From positions 1-8,540 of the forward strand of contig CALGWX010000379.1 of assembly GCA_937936215.1 (NCBI GenBank): DNA of 8,540 nt, in the 5' to 3' direction. The stretch is from an uncultured Burkholderiaceae bacterium. GTDB taxonomy: Bacteria > Pseudomonadota > Gammaproteobacteria > Burkholderiales > Burkholderiaceae_F. Under the pieces are notes generated by a model that searched no databases, was not told the origin of the DNA, and worked only from the letters and a program-made list of their open reading frames with translations. This document shows positions 1-6,849 of the stretch, piece by piece. The position numbers and the translations under genes are program-made. Within the stretch, counting starts at the first letter, position 1. Each line of letters begins with the position of its first letter.

Positions 1-124
1 CCAGCCCCAGGCTGGCGAAGCGCAGCGCGAATTTCTTGCGCCGCGCCAGCAGCCAGAAGTAGGCCACCACCAGCAGCGGCAGCAGCAGCAGGAACCACAG
101 CGCTTCGGGCCAGAGGAAAGTCAT
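1..124 (-). CDS. VWA-domain membrane protein (BatA-like), N-terminal fragment
   Basis: Only the first 41 codons are inside the window; the gene continues past the left edge. The readable protein begins MTFLWPEALWFLLLLPLLVV and continues through a hydrophobic stretch (about residues 5-26) into a basic segment, ARRKKFALRFASL. This layout, an N-terminal membrane helix followed by an RRKK...ALRFASL-type basic segment, is what I know from the N-termini of BatA/aerotolerance-type VWA proteins encoded behind MoxR and DUF58 genes. The VWA domain itself is not visible, so its presence is inferred from family and context. The ATG overlaps the TGA of the upstream DUF58 gene as ATGA (positions 124-121), a classical coupling arrangement, so it is very probably the fourth gene of the operon. 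In known operons the product is an inner-membrane protein whose metal-binding VWA domain works with the MoxR ATPase. Confidence 0.8.
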   Translation of the reverse strand, partial: MTFLWPEALWFLLLLPLLVVAYFWLLARRKKFALRFASLGL

Positions 125-1216
125 CGGCGGCTCGTGAAGAACGAATAGCCGGCGGGCGCCGCCACCGGCGGCGCCGCGGGCGCGGCGGCGGCGCGGCCGA
201 GATGCGCCGGCAGGCCGCCGCCGGTGGCCAGCCGCGCCCGCTGCTTGCGCAGGTCGGCAAAGCGCAGGATGGCGTCGGCGAGGTCGTCCTCGGTGGAAAG
301 CTCCAGCGTGTCGACGCCGGCGTCGGCCAGCGCCGTGCGCAGGGCGCGCTCGCGCTTCTCGGCGGCGGCGGCGAAGCGGCGGCGAAAGCCCGCGTCGTGC
401 GTGTCGACCCAGATCTGCTCGCCGGTCTCGGCGTCTTGCATCAGCACGCCGCCGATGTCGGGCAGCTTCATCTCCAGCGGGTCATACAGGCGGATGGCGA
501 TCACCTCGTGCCGCTGCGCCAGCCGCGCCAGCCACGGCGCCCAGCCCGGCACGCTGATGAAATCGGAGACCAGGAACACCAGCGAGCGCCGCTTCATCAT
601 CCGCAGCGAGTGCAGCAGCATCTCGGCGAGATCCGTCGGCCGCGGCTCGCCCGACGCCGGTTGCAGCAAGCTGGCGAGCAGGTGCAGCACGTGGCGGCGC
701 CCGGTGCGCGGCGGGATCACCGCGTCGACGCGGCTGCCGTAGCGCAGCAGCCCGACGCGGTTGCCACGCCGCGTCAGCACGCGGGCGATCAGCGCCACGA
801 ACTGCGCCGCCACCGACTGCTTGCTGGCCTCGGTGGAGCCGAAGTCCACCGACGGCGACATGTCGACGAAGAACCACGCCGCCAGCTCGCGGTCCTCGTG
901 GAACTCGCGCACGTGCGGCACCTGCAGGCGGGCGGTGACGTTCCAGTCGATGTGGCGCACGTCGTCGTGGTACTGGTACTCGCGCAGGTCGGCGAGATCG
1001 AGCCCGGCGCCGCGAAAGAGCGTGCGGTAATCGCCGTGCAGCGCGCCGTCCAGGCGCTTGAGCACCGTCCACTCCAGCCGGCGCAGGATCGCCTCGGCCT
1101 TGCCAGGGGCAGGCGCCGAAGCCCCCGGCGGCCCGTCGTTGCCGGCCGACGGCCCCGCGCCGGCGGCCCCCGCGGCGCGCGTTTCGCCGCGGCCCCGGCC
1201 TCGGCCAGGGTGAACT

Positions 1217-1239
<23 letters not shown>
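121..1239 (-). CDS. DUF58 domain-containing protein (MoxR partner, VWA-like fold)
   Basis: This is a DUF58 protein, usually found as the partner of a MoxR ATPase; the exact biochemical role of the family is not settled. The DUF58 signature LREYQYHDDVRHIDWNVTAR lies at residues 85-104. A VWA/MIDAS-type DxSxS motif follows (DMSPS, Asp126/Ser128/Ser130), with LVSDF (Asp226) a likely later strand of the same fold. Residues 1-48 are a Gly/Ala/Pro/Arg-rich low-complexity region, and residues 338-372 form an Ala/Pro-rich tail; both are probably disordered. No membrane helix is evident, so the protein is likely cytoplasmic. The gene overlaps the end of moxR and its own stop overlaps the next start (ATGA). 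The start is uncertain. ATG at 1239 overlaps moxR by 23 nt and has only a weak AGG 3 nt upstream. ATG at 1224 (five codons in) gives a tidier 8-nt ATGGCTGA overlap but no Shine-Dalgarno. Family assignment is strong. Confidence 0.92.
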
Positions 1240-2230
<991 letters not shown>

Positions 2231-2242
2231 GGGATCTCGCGT

Positions 2243-3202
2243 CTAGAAGGGGTGGATGCCGACGCCGGCGGCGGCGTTCTCGATCGGCACGGCGAAGCCG
2301 ATGCCGATGAAGGTGCGCTCGCCGCCGGGATTGAGGATCGCGGTCACGATACCGACCACCTCGCCGTCCATGGTGACGAGCGGGCCCCCGGAATTGCCCG
2401 GGTTGGCGGCGGCGTCGAACTGGATCAGGTTGGTGAGGGTGCGCTTGCCCTGCGGCGAGCGGAAGTCCCGCTCCAGCCCCGAGATCACGCCCGCCGACAC
2501 CGACGGGCCGATGCCGAACGGAAAGCCCACGGCGACGACCTGGTCGCCGGGCTTCAGGTCCGAGGTGGAGCGCAGCGTGGCCGGCTCCAGGCCGTCCTTC
2601 GGCAGCGTCTTGGCCTGCAGCACGGCGAGATCGTTCTCCGGCATCACCTTGATGACGGCGGCGTCGGACTCGGTGCCGTCGTAGAACTCGACGACGATCT
2701 TCTCGGAGCCGGAGACCACGTGCAGGTTGGTAAGGATCACGCCGCTGTCGACGATCACCACGCCGCTGCCCACGCCTTCGTCGATGTCGGCGTCACCGCG
2801 CTCGCCGGGCGCCACGCCCCGCACGCGCACCACCGATGGCGCGATCGCCTCCGCCGCCTTCGCCGCCGGCGACGGCAACACCTTGGTGTTCAGCGTGTGC
2901 AGCACGGCCTTGTCGATGTCCGCCTGCGTGAGCGGCCTGGGCGCCGGGCCGGTGCGCTGCGCCGCGAACACGGCCAAGGCGGTCACCAGCGCGCCGGCGG
3001 CGAGCAGCAGCGGCTTCTCGTAGCGCGCGGCGAAGCGGCGCAGCGCCGAGCGCGGCGCGGCCGCCGACGCCGGCTGCGGCGCCGCCGGCTCAGGGGAGGC
3101 CGGCTCGGCGGTGGCTGGCGCCGCCGCGGCTTTGCCGCCACCCGCCGCGGCGCTTGCCGCCGCGGCCGGCCGGGACTGGCTGTACAAGGCCACGCGCTTC
3201 AT
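2243..3202 (-). CDS. Membrane-anchored trypsin-like serine protease (S1C/HtrA-like, no PDZ)
   Basis: This 319-residue protein is a chymotrypsin-fold serine protease of the HtrA/DegP type. Residues 1-58 are Ala/Pro-rich; RRFAARYEK then precedes one membrane helix at about 65-81 (LLLAAGALVTALAVFAA). The basic flank predicts a cytoplasmic N-terminus and a periplasmic protease. The catalytic triad is complete: His161 in LTNLHVVSG, Asp191 in ENDLAVL, and Ser271 in NPGNSGGPL. The conserved GIGFAVPI closes the domain near residue 305, and the protein ends about 14 residues later (GIHPF, TAG). There is therefore no PDZ domain, unlike DegP/DegS/DegQ. I chose ATG 3202 because AAAGGGG lies 6 nt upstream. 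ATG 3208 would sit directly on that motif, and an upstream in-frame start at 3268 has a non-protein-like leader. It is the first gene of the minus-strand operon, 12 nt ahead of moxR. The substrate is unknown; quality control of the co-encoded VWA protein or its targets is a guess. Confidence 0.92.
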   Translation of the reverse strand: MKRVALYSQSRPAAAASAAAGGGKAAAAPATAEPASPEPAAPQPASAAAPRSALRRFAARYEKPLLLAAGALVTALAVFAAQRTGPAPRPLTQADIDKAVLHTLNTKVLPSPAAKAAEAIAPSVVRVRGVAPGERGDADIDEGVGSGVVIVDSGVILTNLHVVSGSEKIVVEFYDGTESDAAVIKVMPENDLAVLQAKTLPKDGLEPATLRSTSDLKPGDQVVAVGFPFGIGPSVSAGVISGLERDFRSPQGKRTLTNLIQFDAAANPGNSGGPLVTMDGEVVGIVTAILNPGGERTFIGIGFAVPIENAAAGVGIHPF

Positions 3203-3208
3203 TCGCAT

Positions 3209-3217
3209 CCCCTTTCC
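3209..3217 (-). promoter_or_regulatory. Ribosome binding site deciding the protease start
   Basis: On the minus strand this reads GGAAAGGGG. It lies 6 nt upstream of the ATG at 3202-3200 but abuts the in-frame ATG at 3208-3206, so the inner ATG is the better start. Confidence 0.65.
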
Positions 3218-3255
3218 ATGGCTGCTTCGGCCGCGGCAAAGCTGCTTCGACCGGC

Positions 3256-3280
3256 CGCCCTCGCGCAAGTTGCGAGGGCG
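3256..3280. repeat. Perfect 9-bp inverted repeat (CGCCCTCGC/GCGAGGGCG)
   Basis: CGCCCTCGC at 3256-3264 pairs exactly with GCGAGGGCG at 3272-3280 around a 7-nt spacer GCAAGTT. An overlapping palindrome, CGCAA-G-TTGCG, is centred at 3269. It lies between divergent genes, 54 nt upstream of the protease start, with no T-tract. An operator or a leader hairpin is more likely than a terminator. Confidence 0.5.
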
Positions 3281-3394
3281 CGGATCGACATCGGCCGCCT
3301 TCCACCGGCCGGATGGTGACGGATCGCCGGCCGCGGATCAATCGCCGCGGGCGGCACGGCGGGCAGTCGCCCCGTAGACTTGCGACCTCCCCTT

Positions 3395-3399
3395 GGAGA
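3395..3399 (+). promoter_or_regulatory. Ribosome binding site of gcdH
   Basis: GGAGA lies 7 nt upstream of ATG 3407. It favours this ATG over the in-frame TTG at 3380, which has no such motif and would add nine residues absent from the family. Confidence 0.75.
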
Positions 3400-3406
3400 C
3401 GCAGCC

Positions 3407-4609
3407 ATGAACGCGCCGCAAGCCCCTGCTCGCATCAAGGCCCAGTTCAACTGGGCGGACCCGCTACTGCTCGAGGAGCAACTCACCGAAGAGGAGCGCA
3501 TGGTGCGCGACGCGGCGCACCGCTACGCGCAGGACAAGCTCGCGCCGCGGGTGCTGGAGGCGTTCCGGCACGAGAAGGCCGACCCCTCGGTGTTCCGCGA
3601 GATGGGCGCGCTCGGCCTGCTGGGGCCGACCATCCCGGCCGACTACGGCGGCCCGGAGCTGAACTACGTCTGCTACGGTCTGATCGCGCGTGAGATCGAG
3701 CGCGTCGACTCCGGCTACCGCTCGATGATGAGCGTGCAGAGCTCGCTGGTCATGCTGCCCATCTACGAGTTCGGCTCCGAGGCGCAGCGGCGCAAGTACC
3801 TGCCGAAACTGGCCACCGGCGAGTGGATCGGCTGCTTCGGCCTGACCGAGCCCAACCACGGCTCGGATCCCGGCAGCATGGAGACGCGCGCGCGCACCGT
3901 GCCCGGAGGTTTCCGCCTGCACGGCACCAAGAACTGGATCAGCAACTCGCCCTTTGCCGACGTCTTCGTCGTCTGGGCCAAGAACGACGACGGCCGCATC
4001 CGCGGCTACCTCCTGGAAAAGGGCATGAAGGGCCTGTCGGCGCCGCCGATCCACGGCAAGGTGGGGCTGCGCACCAGCACCACGGGTGAGATCGTCATGG
4101 ACGACGTCTTCGTGCCGGCGGAGAACGAGTTGCCGGGCGTGGAAGGCCTGAAGGGGCCGTTCACCTGCCTGAACAGCGCCCGCTACGGCATCGCCTGGGG
4201 GGCGCTGGGCGCGGCCGAGGACTGCTGGCACCGGGCGCGGCAGTACGTGCTCGACCGCAAGCAGTTCGGCCGCCCGCTGGCCGCCAACCAGCTCATCCAG
4301 AAGAAGCTCGCCGACATGCAGACCGAGATCGCGCTCGGCCTGCAGGGCTGCCTGCGCCTGGGCCGAATGAAGGACGACGGCACGGCCGCGGTGGAGGTCA
4401 CCAGCATCCTGAAGCGCAATTCTTGCGGCAAGGCGCTGGAGATCGCGCGCATGGCGCGCGACATGCTCGGCGGCAACGGCATCGTCGACGAGTACGGCGT
4501 GGTGCGGCACATGGTCAACCTGGAAGTGGTGAACACCTACGAGGGAACGCACGACATCCACGCCCTGATCCTCGGCCGGGCGCAGACCGGCATCGCGGCG
4601 TTCTCCTAG
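3407..4609 (+). CDS. gcdH: Glutaryl-CoA dehydrogenase
   Basis: This 400-residue flavoenzyme would convert glutaryl-CoA to crotonyl-CoA plus CO2, passing electrons to electron-transfer flavoprotein. It serves lysine, tryptophan and aromatic (benzoyl-CoA) breakdown in the cytoplasm. The protein carries the glutaryl-CoA dehydrogenase hallmarks, not those of a generic acyl-CoA dehydrogenase. RVDSGYRSMMSVQSSL (99-114) contains the Arg (105) that in the family contacts the substrate carboxylate. CFGLTEPNHGSDPGSM (143-158) is the flavin/acyl-CoA loop. RKQFGRPLAANQLIQKKLAD (284-303) and MLGGNGIVDEY (353-363) follow. NTYEGTHDIHALILGRA (376-392) carries the catalytic base Glu379. Length and N-terminus (FNWADPLLLEEQLTEEE, 14-30) match the family. 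No LysR regulator or CoA-transferase, its common neighbours in Betaproteobacteria, is next to it. The downstream oxidoreductase gene starts 4 nt later and is probably co-transcribed. Confidence 0.96.
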   Translation: MNAPQAPARIKAQFNWADPLLLEEQLTEEERMVRDAAHRYAQDKLAPRVLEAFRHEKADPSVFREMGALGLLGPTIPADYGGPELNYVCYGLIAREIERVDSGYRSMMSVQSSLVMLPIYEFGSEAQRRKYLPKLATGEWIGCFGLTEPNHGSDPGSMETRARTVPGGFRLHGTKNWISNSPFADVFVVWAKNDDGRIRGYLLEKGMKGLSAPPIHGKVGLRTSTTGEIVMDDVFVPAENELPGVEGLKGPFTCLNSARYGIAWGALGAAEDCWHRARQYVLDRKQFGRPLAANQLIQKKLADMQTEIALGLQGCLRLGRMKDDGTAAVEVTSILKRNSCGKALEIARMARDMLGGNGIVDEYGVVRHMVNLEVVNTYEGTHDIHALILGRAQTGIAAFS

Positions 4610-4613
4610 CCGC

Positions 4614-5561
4614 ATGCGCGCGTACCGCTATGACGCCTATGGCCCGGTGTCTGCCGTCCTGCGACTGGTGGAGACGGCGCAGCCTCGCCCCGGCCCCGGC
4701 CAGGTGCTGGTGCGGGTCGGCTACGCGTCGATCAATCCGCTCGACTGGAAGCTCGTCGAGGGCGAGTTCAGGCTGATTTTCAAGAGCAAGCCGCCGGCGG
4801 GTGTCGGCTGCGAGTTCTCCGGCCTCGTCGAGGCGCTGGGCAGCGGCGTGACGGCGCCGCCGATCGGCACGCCGGTGGTCGGCTTCATCGACCCCGCGGC
4901 GCGTCCGCCGGGGGCGCTGCAGCAGTTCGTCGTCGTCGATGCCAAGCACGTGCAGCAGGTCGATGCCGCCGACCTCGAGGCCGCCTGCACGCTGCCGGTG
5001 GCGGGCATTTCCGCCTTGCAGATGTGCCGGCTGGCGGAACTGAAGAGCGGGCAGCGCGTGCTGGTGCACGGCGCGGGCGGCGGCGTGGGCAGCTTCGCGG
5101 TGCAGGTGGCGAAGATGCTCGGCGGGCGGGTCACCGCCACCAGCAGCCGCGCCAACCAGCCGGTGCTGGAATCGCTCGGCGTCGAATCGCGCATCGACTA
5201 CACGACGCAGAAGGTCGCCGCCTGGGGCGGCCCGTTCAATGCCGTGCTGGACTGCTCGAGCACGCTGGGCAGCGCCGACATCGGCACCCTGCTTGCCGCC
5301 GGCGGCCACTACGTCCGCACGCTGCCGGCGATGCCGTCGCTGCTGCTCGATCCGCTGCTCAACCCGCTGCGCCCGGTCAAGCGCCACGCGCTGCGGCTCA
5401 AGGCCAACGTCGATGACCTGCGCACGCTGCTGGCGTGGCTGCGCCGCGGCCGCATCCGGCCGTTGATCACGCAGCGCTTCGCCTTCACGGAGGCGGTGGC
5501 GGCGCTGGAGCTGTCGAAGAGCGGCCGCGCGCACGGCAAGCTGGTGGTGCAGGTGCAGTAG
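4614..5561 (+). CDS. NADP-dependent oxidoreductase, zinc-free MDR (quinone oxidoreductase-like)
   Basis: This 315-residue medium-chain dehydrogenase/reductase would use NAD(P)H to reduce a quinone or an activated double bond; the true substrate is unknown. The N-terminal GroES-like catalytic domain includes YASINPLDWKLVEG (37-50), typical of the quinone oxidoreductase branch, and GVGCEFSGLVEALGSGV (63-79). The Rossmann domain starts at VLVHGAGGGVGSFAVQVAK (149-167), with the nucleotide-binding GAGGGVG at 153-159. TSSRANQPVLESLGVESRID (176-195) follows. The C-terminus HGKLVVQV closes the fold. There is no four-Cys structural zinc cluster and no Cys/His catalytic zinc set, hence zinc-free. The ATG is 4 nt past the gcdH stop with no clear Shine-Dalgarno, so it probably depends on coupling to gcdH. 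The pairing could mean a role in the same catabolic route, but the sequence does not show this. Confidence 0.88.
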   Translation: MRAYRYDAYGPVSAVLRLVETAQPRPGPGQVLVRVGYASINPLDWKLVEGEFRLIFKSKPPAGVGCEFSGLVEALGSGVTAPPIGTPVVGFIDPAARPPGALQQFVVVDAKHVQQVDAADLEAACTLPVAGISALQMCRLAELKSGQRVLVHGAGGGVGSFAVQVAKMLGGRVTATSSRANQPVLESLGVESRIDYTTQKVAAWGGPFNAVLDCSSTLGSADIGTLLAAGGHYVRTLPAMPSLLLDPLLNPLRPVKRHALRLKANVDDLRTLLAWLRRGRIRPLITQRFAFTEAVAALELSKSGRAHGKLVVQVQ

Positions 5562-5711
5562 CGGAGTGCTGTCGGCGCCGGCGTCGGCGGCCGCAGGCGC
5601 GCGCCGGACGGCCGCTTCGGCGACCTATCGGCCCTCATCCCATGCTCTTGAGCGGAAAGCTCGACGCGCCGCAATCGCGGCGATGATTGCACCGCAGCCT
5701 TCGCGCCGACC
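5562..5711. other. Convergent intergenic gap with short hairpins
   Basis: This 150-nt gap lies between the plus-strand oxidoreductase and the minus-strand acyl-CoA dehydrogenase. No gene is supported. It holds a small hairpin CGCCGC-AATC-GCGGCG at 5667-5682. An overlapping alternative stem, GCAATC/GATTGC (5671-5676 with 5685-5690), would exclude it. Neither has a T-tract on either strand, so a Rho-independent terminator is not demonstrated. Confidence 0.5.
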
Positions 5712-5722
5712 TCAGGCTGCGG
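5692..5722 (-). terminator. 9-bp inverted repeat over the stop codon; weak terminator candidate
   Basis: CCGCAGCCT at 5692-5700 pairs perfectly with AGGCTGCGG at 5714-5722, with a 13-nt loop. The right arm contains the last codons, and part of the stop, of the minus-strand acyl-CoA dehydrogenase (stop 5714-5712). Its position at the meeting point of two convergent genes suits a terminator or bidirectional barrier. No U-run follows on either strand, so the call is tentative. Confidence 0.3.
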
Positions 5723-6734
5723 CCGCGAAGCGCATCAACGCGGTGTCGGCGTCGCCCATTTCGATCTCAATCGCGAGCAGCCGCTTGACGTAGTGCGACA
5801 CGGCGTATTCGTCAGTCATGCCGATGCCGCCGTGCAGCTGGATCGCCTCCTGGCCGATGGCGCGCAGGGCGCGGTGCGCCATTACCTGCGCCGCGTCGAG
5901 CGCGCGCGCGCCCGCGGGCGAGCCGAGCTTCATTGCCGCCGCCCACGCCAGCGACTGCGCCTGCTCGTCCAGGATCGCGAGATCGGCCATCCGGTGCGCC
6001 AGCGCCTGAAAGCGGCCGATCGGCTGGCCGAACTGCTTCCGCGTGCGCAGGTATTCCGCGGTCAGGTCGAGCACGGTGCGGCACAGGCCGACACCCTCGG
6101 CGATGCGGCCGACCCGCGCCACGTCGCGCGCCGTGCGCATCGCGGCAGCCGCCGCATCGCCCTGCGCCAGCGCGACCGCCTCCTGCAGCGGGCCTTCGAT
6201 CTGCGCCGCCGCTGTGCCGTCGAACTGGCGCCAGCTTCGCCGCAGCGCCCCGCGCAGGGGCAGCAGGCACAGGCGGTCGCCTTCCGCGAACAGGACGGCG
6301 TCGGCATAGCTGCCGTGCGCGGCCACGCCCTGCACGTGGCCATTAGTGAACTGCGGCTCAGGCAGGGGCACGATGATTGAGCGGCCGGCGGCGATCGCCG
6401 CCAGCGCCTCGTCGCGCGCCGCGCCCGCCGGGACGGATGCCAGTGCCGCCGGGGCCGCCAGCGCGCCGTCGACGAAGGGCTCGAGCAGCCAGCCGCGGCC
6501 CAGCGCCTGCGCCACCAGCACGCCGTCGATCAGCGGCCGCGCCAGCCCGCCGGCGGATTCCGGCACCAGCAGCGACGTGAGGCCGAGCTGCGCGAACTCG
6601 CCCCACAAGGGCGGCACATCCTGCGCCGCCGACCGCGCCACCGCGCGGCGCGCCTCGAACGAGCAGCGCTCACGCACCAGCCGCTCGCAGCTGGCGAGAA
6701 ACATCGACTGGTCTTCGGAATACGAGAAGTCCAT
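5712..6734 (-). CDS. Acyl-CoA dehydrogenase, small subunit (PimD-like)
   Basis: This 340-residue acyl-CoA dehydrogenase family protein is somewhat shorter than the roughly 380-400 residues of homomeric members. It starts MDFSYSEDQSMF, as PimD-type small subunits do. Motifs in order: LGLTSLLVPESAGGL (50-64); EYLRTRKQFGQPIGRFQALA (227-246), the helix contacting flavin; and QLHGGIGMTDEYAVSHYVKR (299-318). The C-terminal segment where homomeric enzymes have Y-E-G-T reads IEIEMGD (322-328). By eye this puts Met326 where the catalytic Glu would be, so the subunit may not carry the base. GAGGG ending 4 nt upstream of the ATG supports the start. The large-subunit gene lies 115 nt upstream on the same strand. 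Together they probably form a heteromeric enzyme that oxidises an unusual acyl-CoA (dicarboxylic, branched or ring-bearing). Substrate assignment to pimeloyl-CoA is not justified from sequence alone. Confidence 0.9.
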   Translation of the reverse strand: MDFSYSEDQSMFLASCERLVRERCSFEARRAVARSAAQDVPPLWGEFAQLGLTSLLVPESAGGLARPLIDGVLVAQALGRGWLLEPFVDGALAAPAALASVPAGAARDEALAAIAAGRSIIVPLPEPQFTNGHVQGVAAHGSYADAVLFAEGDRLCLLPLRGALRRSWRQFDGTAAAQIEGPLQEAVALAQGDAAAAAMRTARDVARVGRIAEGVGLCRTVLDLTAEYLRTRKQFGQPIGRFQALAHRMADLAILDEQAQSLAWAAAMKLGSPAGARALDAAQVMAHRALRAIGQEAIQLHGGIGMTDEYAVSHYVKRLLAIEIEMGDADTALMRFAAAA

Positions 6735-6849
6735 AAGCCCTCGTTGCGGAAGTTGCCCTACCTGGCCCGCGCGGGCGGTGCCGAGTCCGCCGCCAGGTGC
6801 TTCATCCCGGCACGCGCCCTCTCGCTAGCCCAGGCGGCCGAGGCTTCGT
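6735..6849 (-). other. 115-nt spacer between large and small acyl-CoA dehydrogenase genes
   Basis: No gene is supported here; the only in-frame reading is a 15-codon ATG-TAG stretch with no supporting features. The spacing is loose for two subunit genes of one enzyme. An internal promoter or processing site is possible but not visible. The small subunit's GAGGG ribosome binding site lies at its left end. Confidence 0.5.

Larger units (their letters stand above)
3203..3406. promoter_or_regulatory. Divergent intergenic region between protease/moxR operon and gcdH
   Basis: This 204-nt gap separates the starts of two divergent transcription units and must hold both promoters, although I cannot point to convincing -10/-35 boxes in this GC-rich DNA. 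It contains a direct repeat GCTGCTTCG at 3221-3229 and 3241-3249, start to start 20 bp (about two helical turns). It also contains a perfect inverted repeat at 3256-3280. The gcdH ribosome binding site lies at its right end and the protease ribosome binding site at its left end. Confidence 0.6.

Noticed and set aside
3130..3175. Dense GCCGCC/GCGGC repeats near the 5' end of the protease gene, considered as a tandem repeat element.
   Set aside because: They encode the Ala/Pro-rich linker of the protease and reflect Ala codon usage, not an independent repeat.
3203..3268. Upstream in-frame extension of the protease to 3268.
   Set aside because: The leader lacks a ribosome binding site and does not resemble a signal, while AAAGGGG is well placed for the start at 3202.
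3380..3406. TTG start at 3380 for gcdH.
   Set aside because: ATG 3407 has GGAGA at 7 nt and matches the family N-terminus; the extension reads through the ribosome binding site.
3464..4615. A 383-codon minus-strand frame antisense to gcdH.
   Set aside because: The opposite strand encodes a complete glutaryl-CoA dehydrogenase; the antisense translation has no recognisable fold.
4515..5534. A 339-codon minus-strand frame antisense to the oxidoreductase.
   Set aside because: Arg/Gln/His-rich shadow of a gene with a good Rossmann motif.
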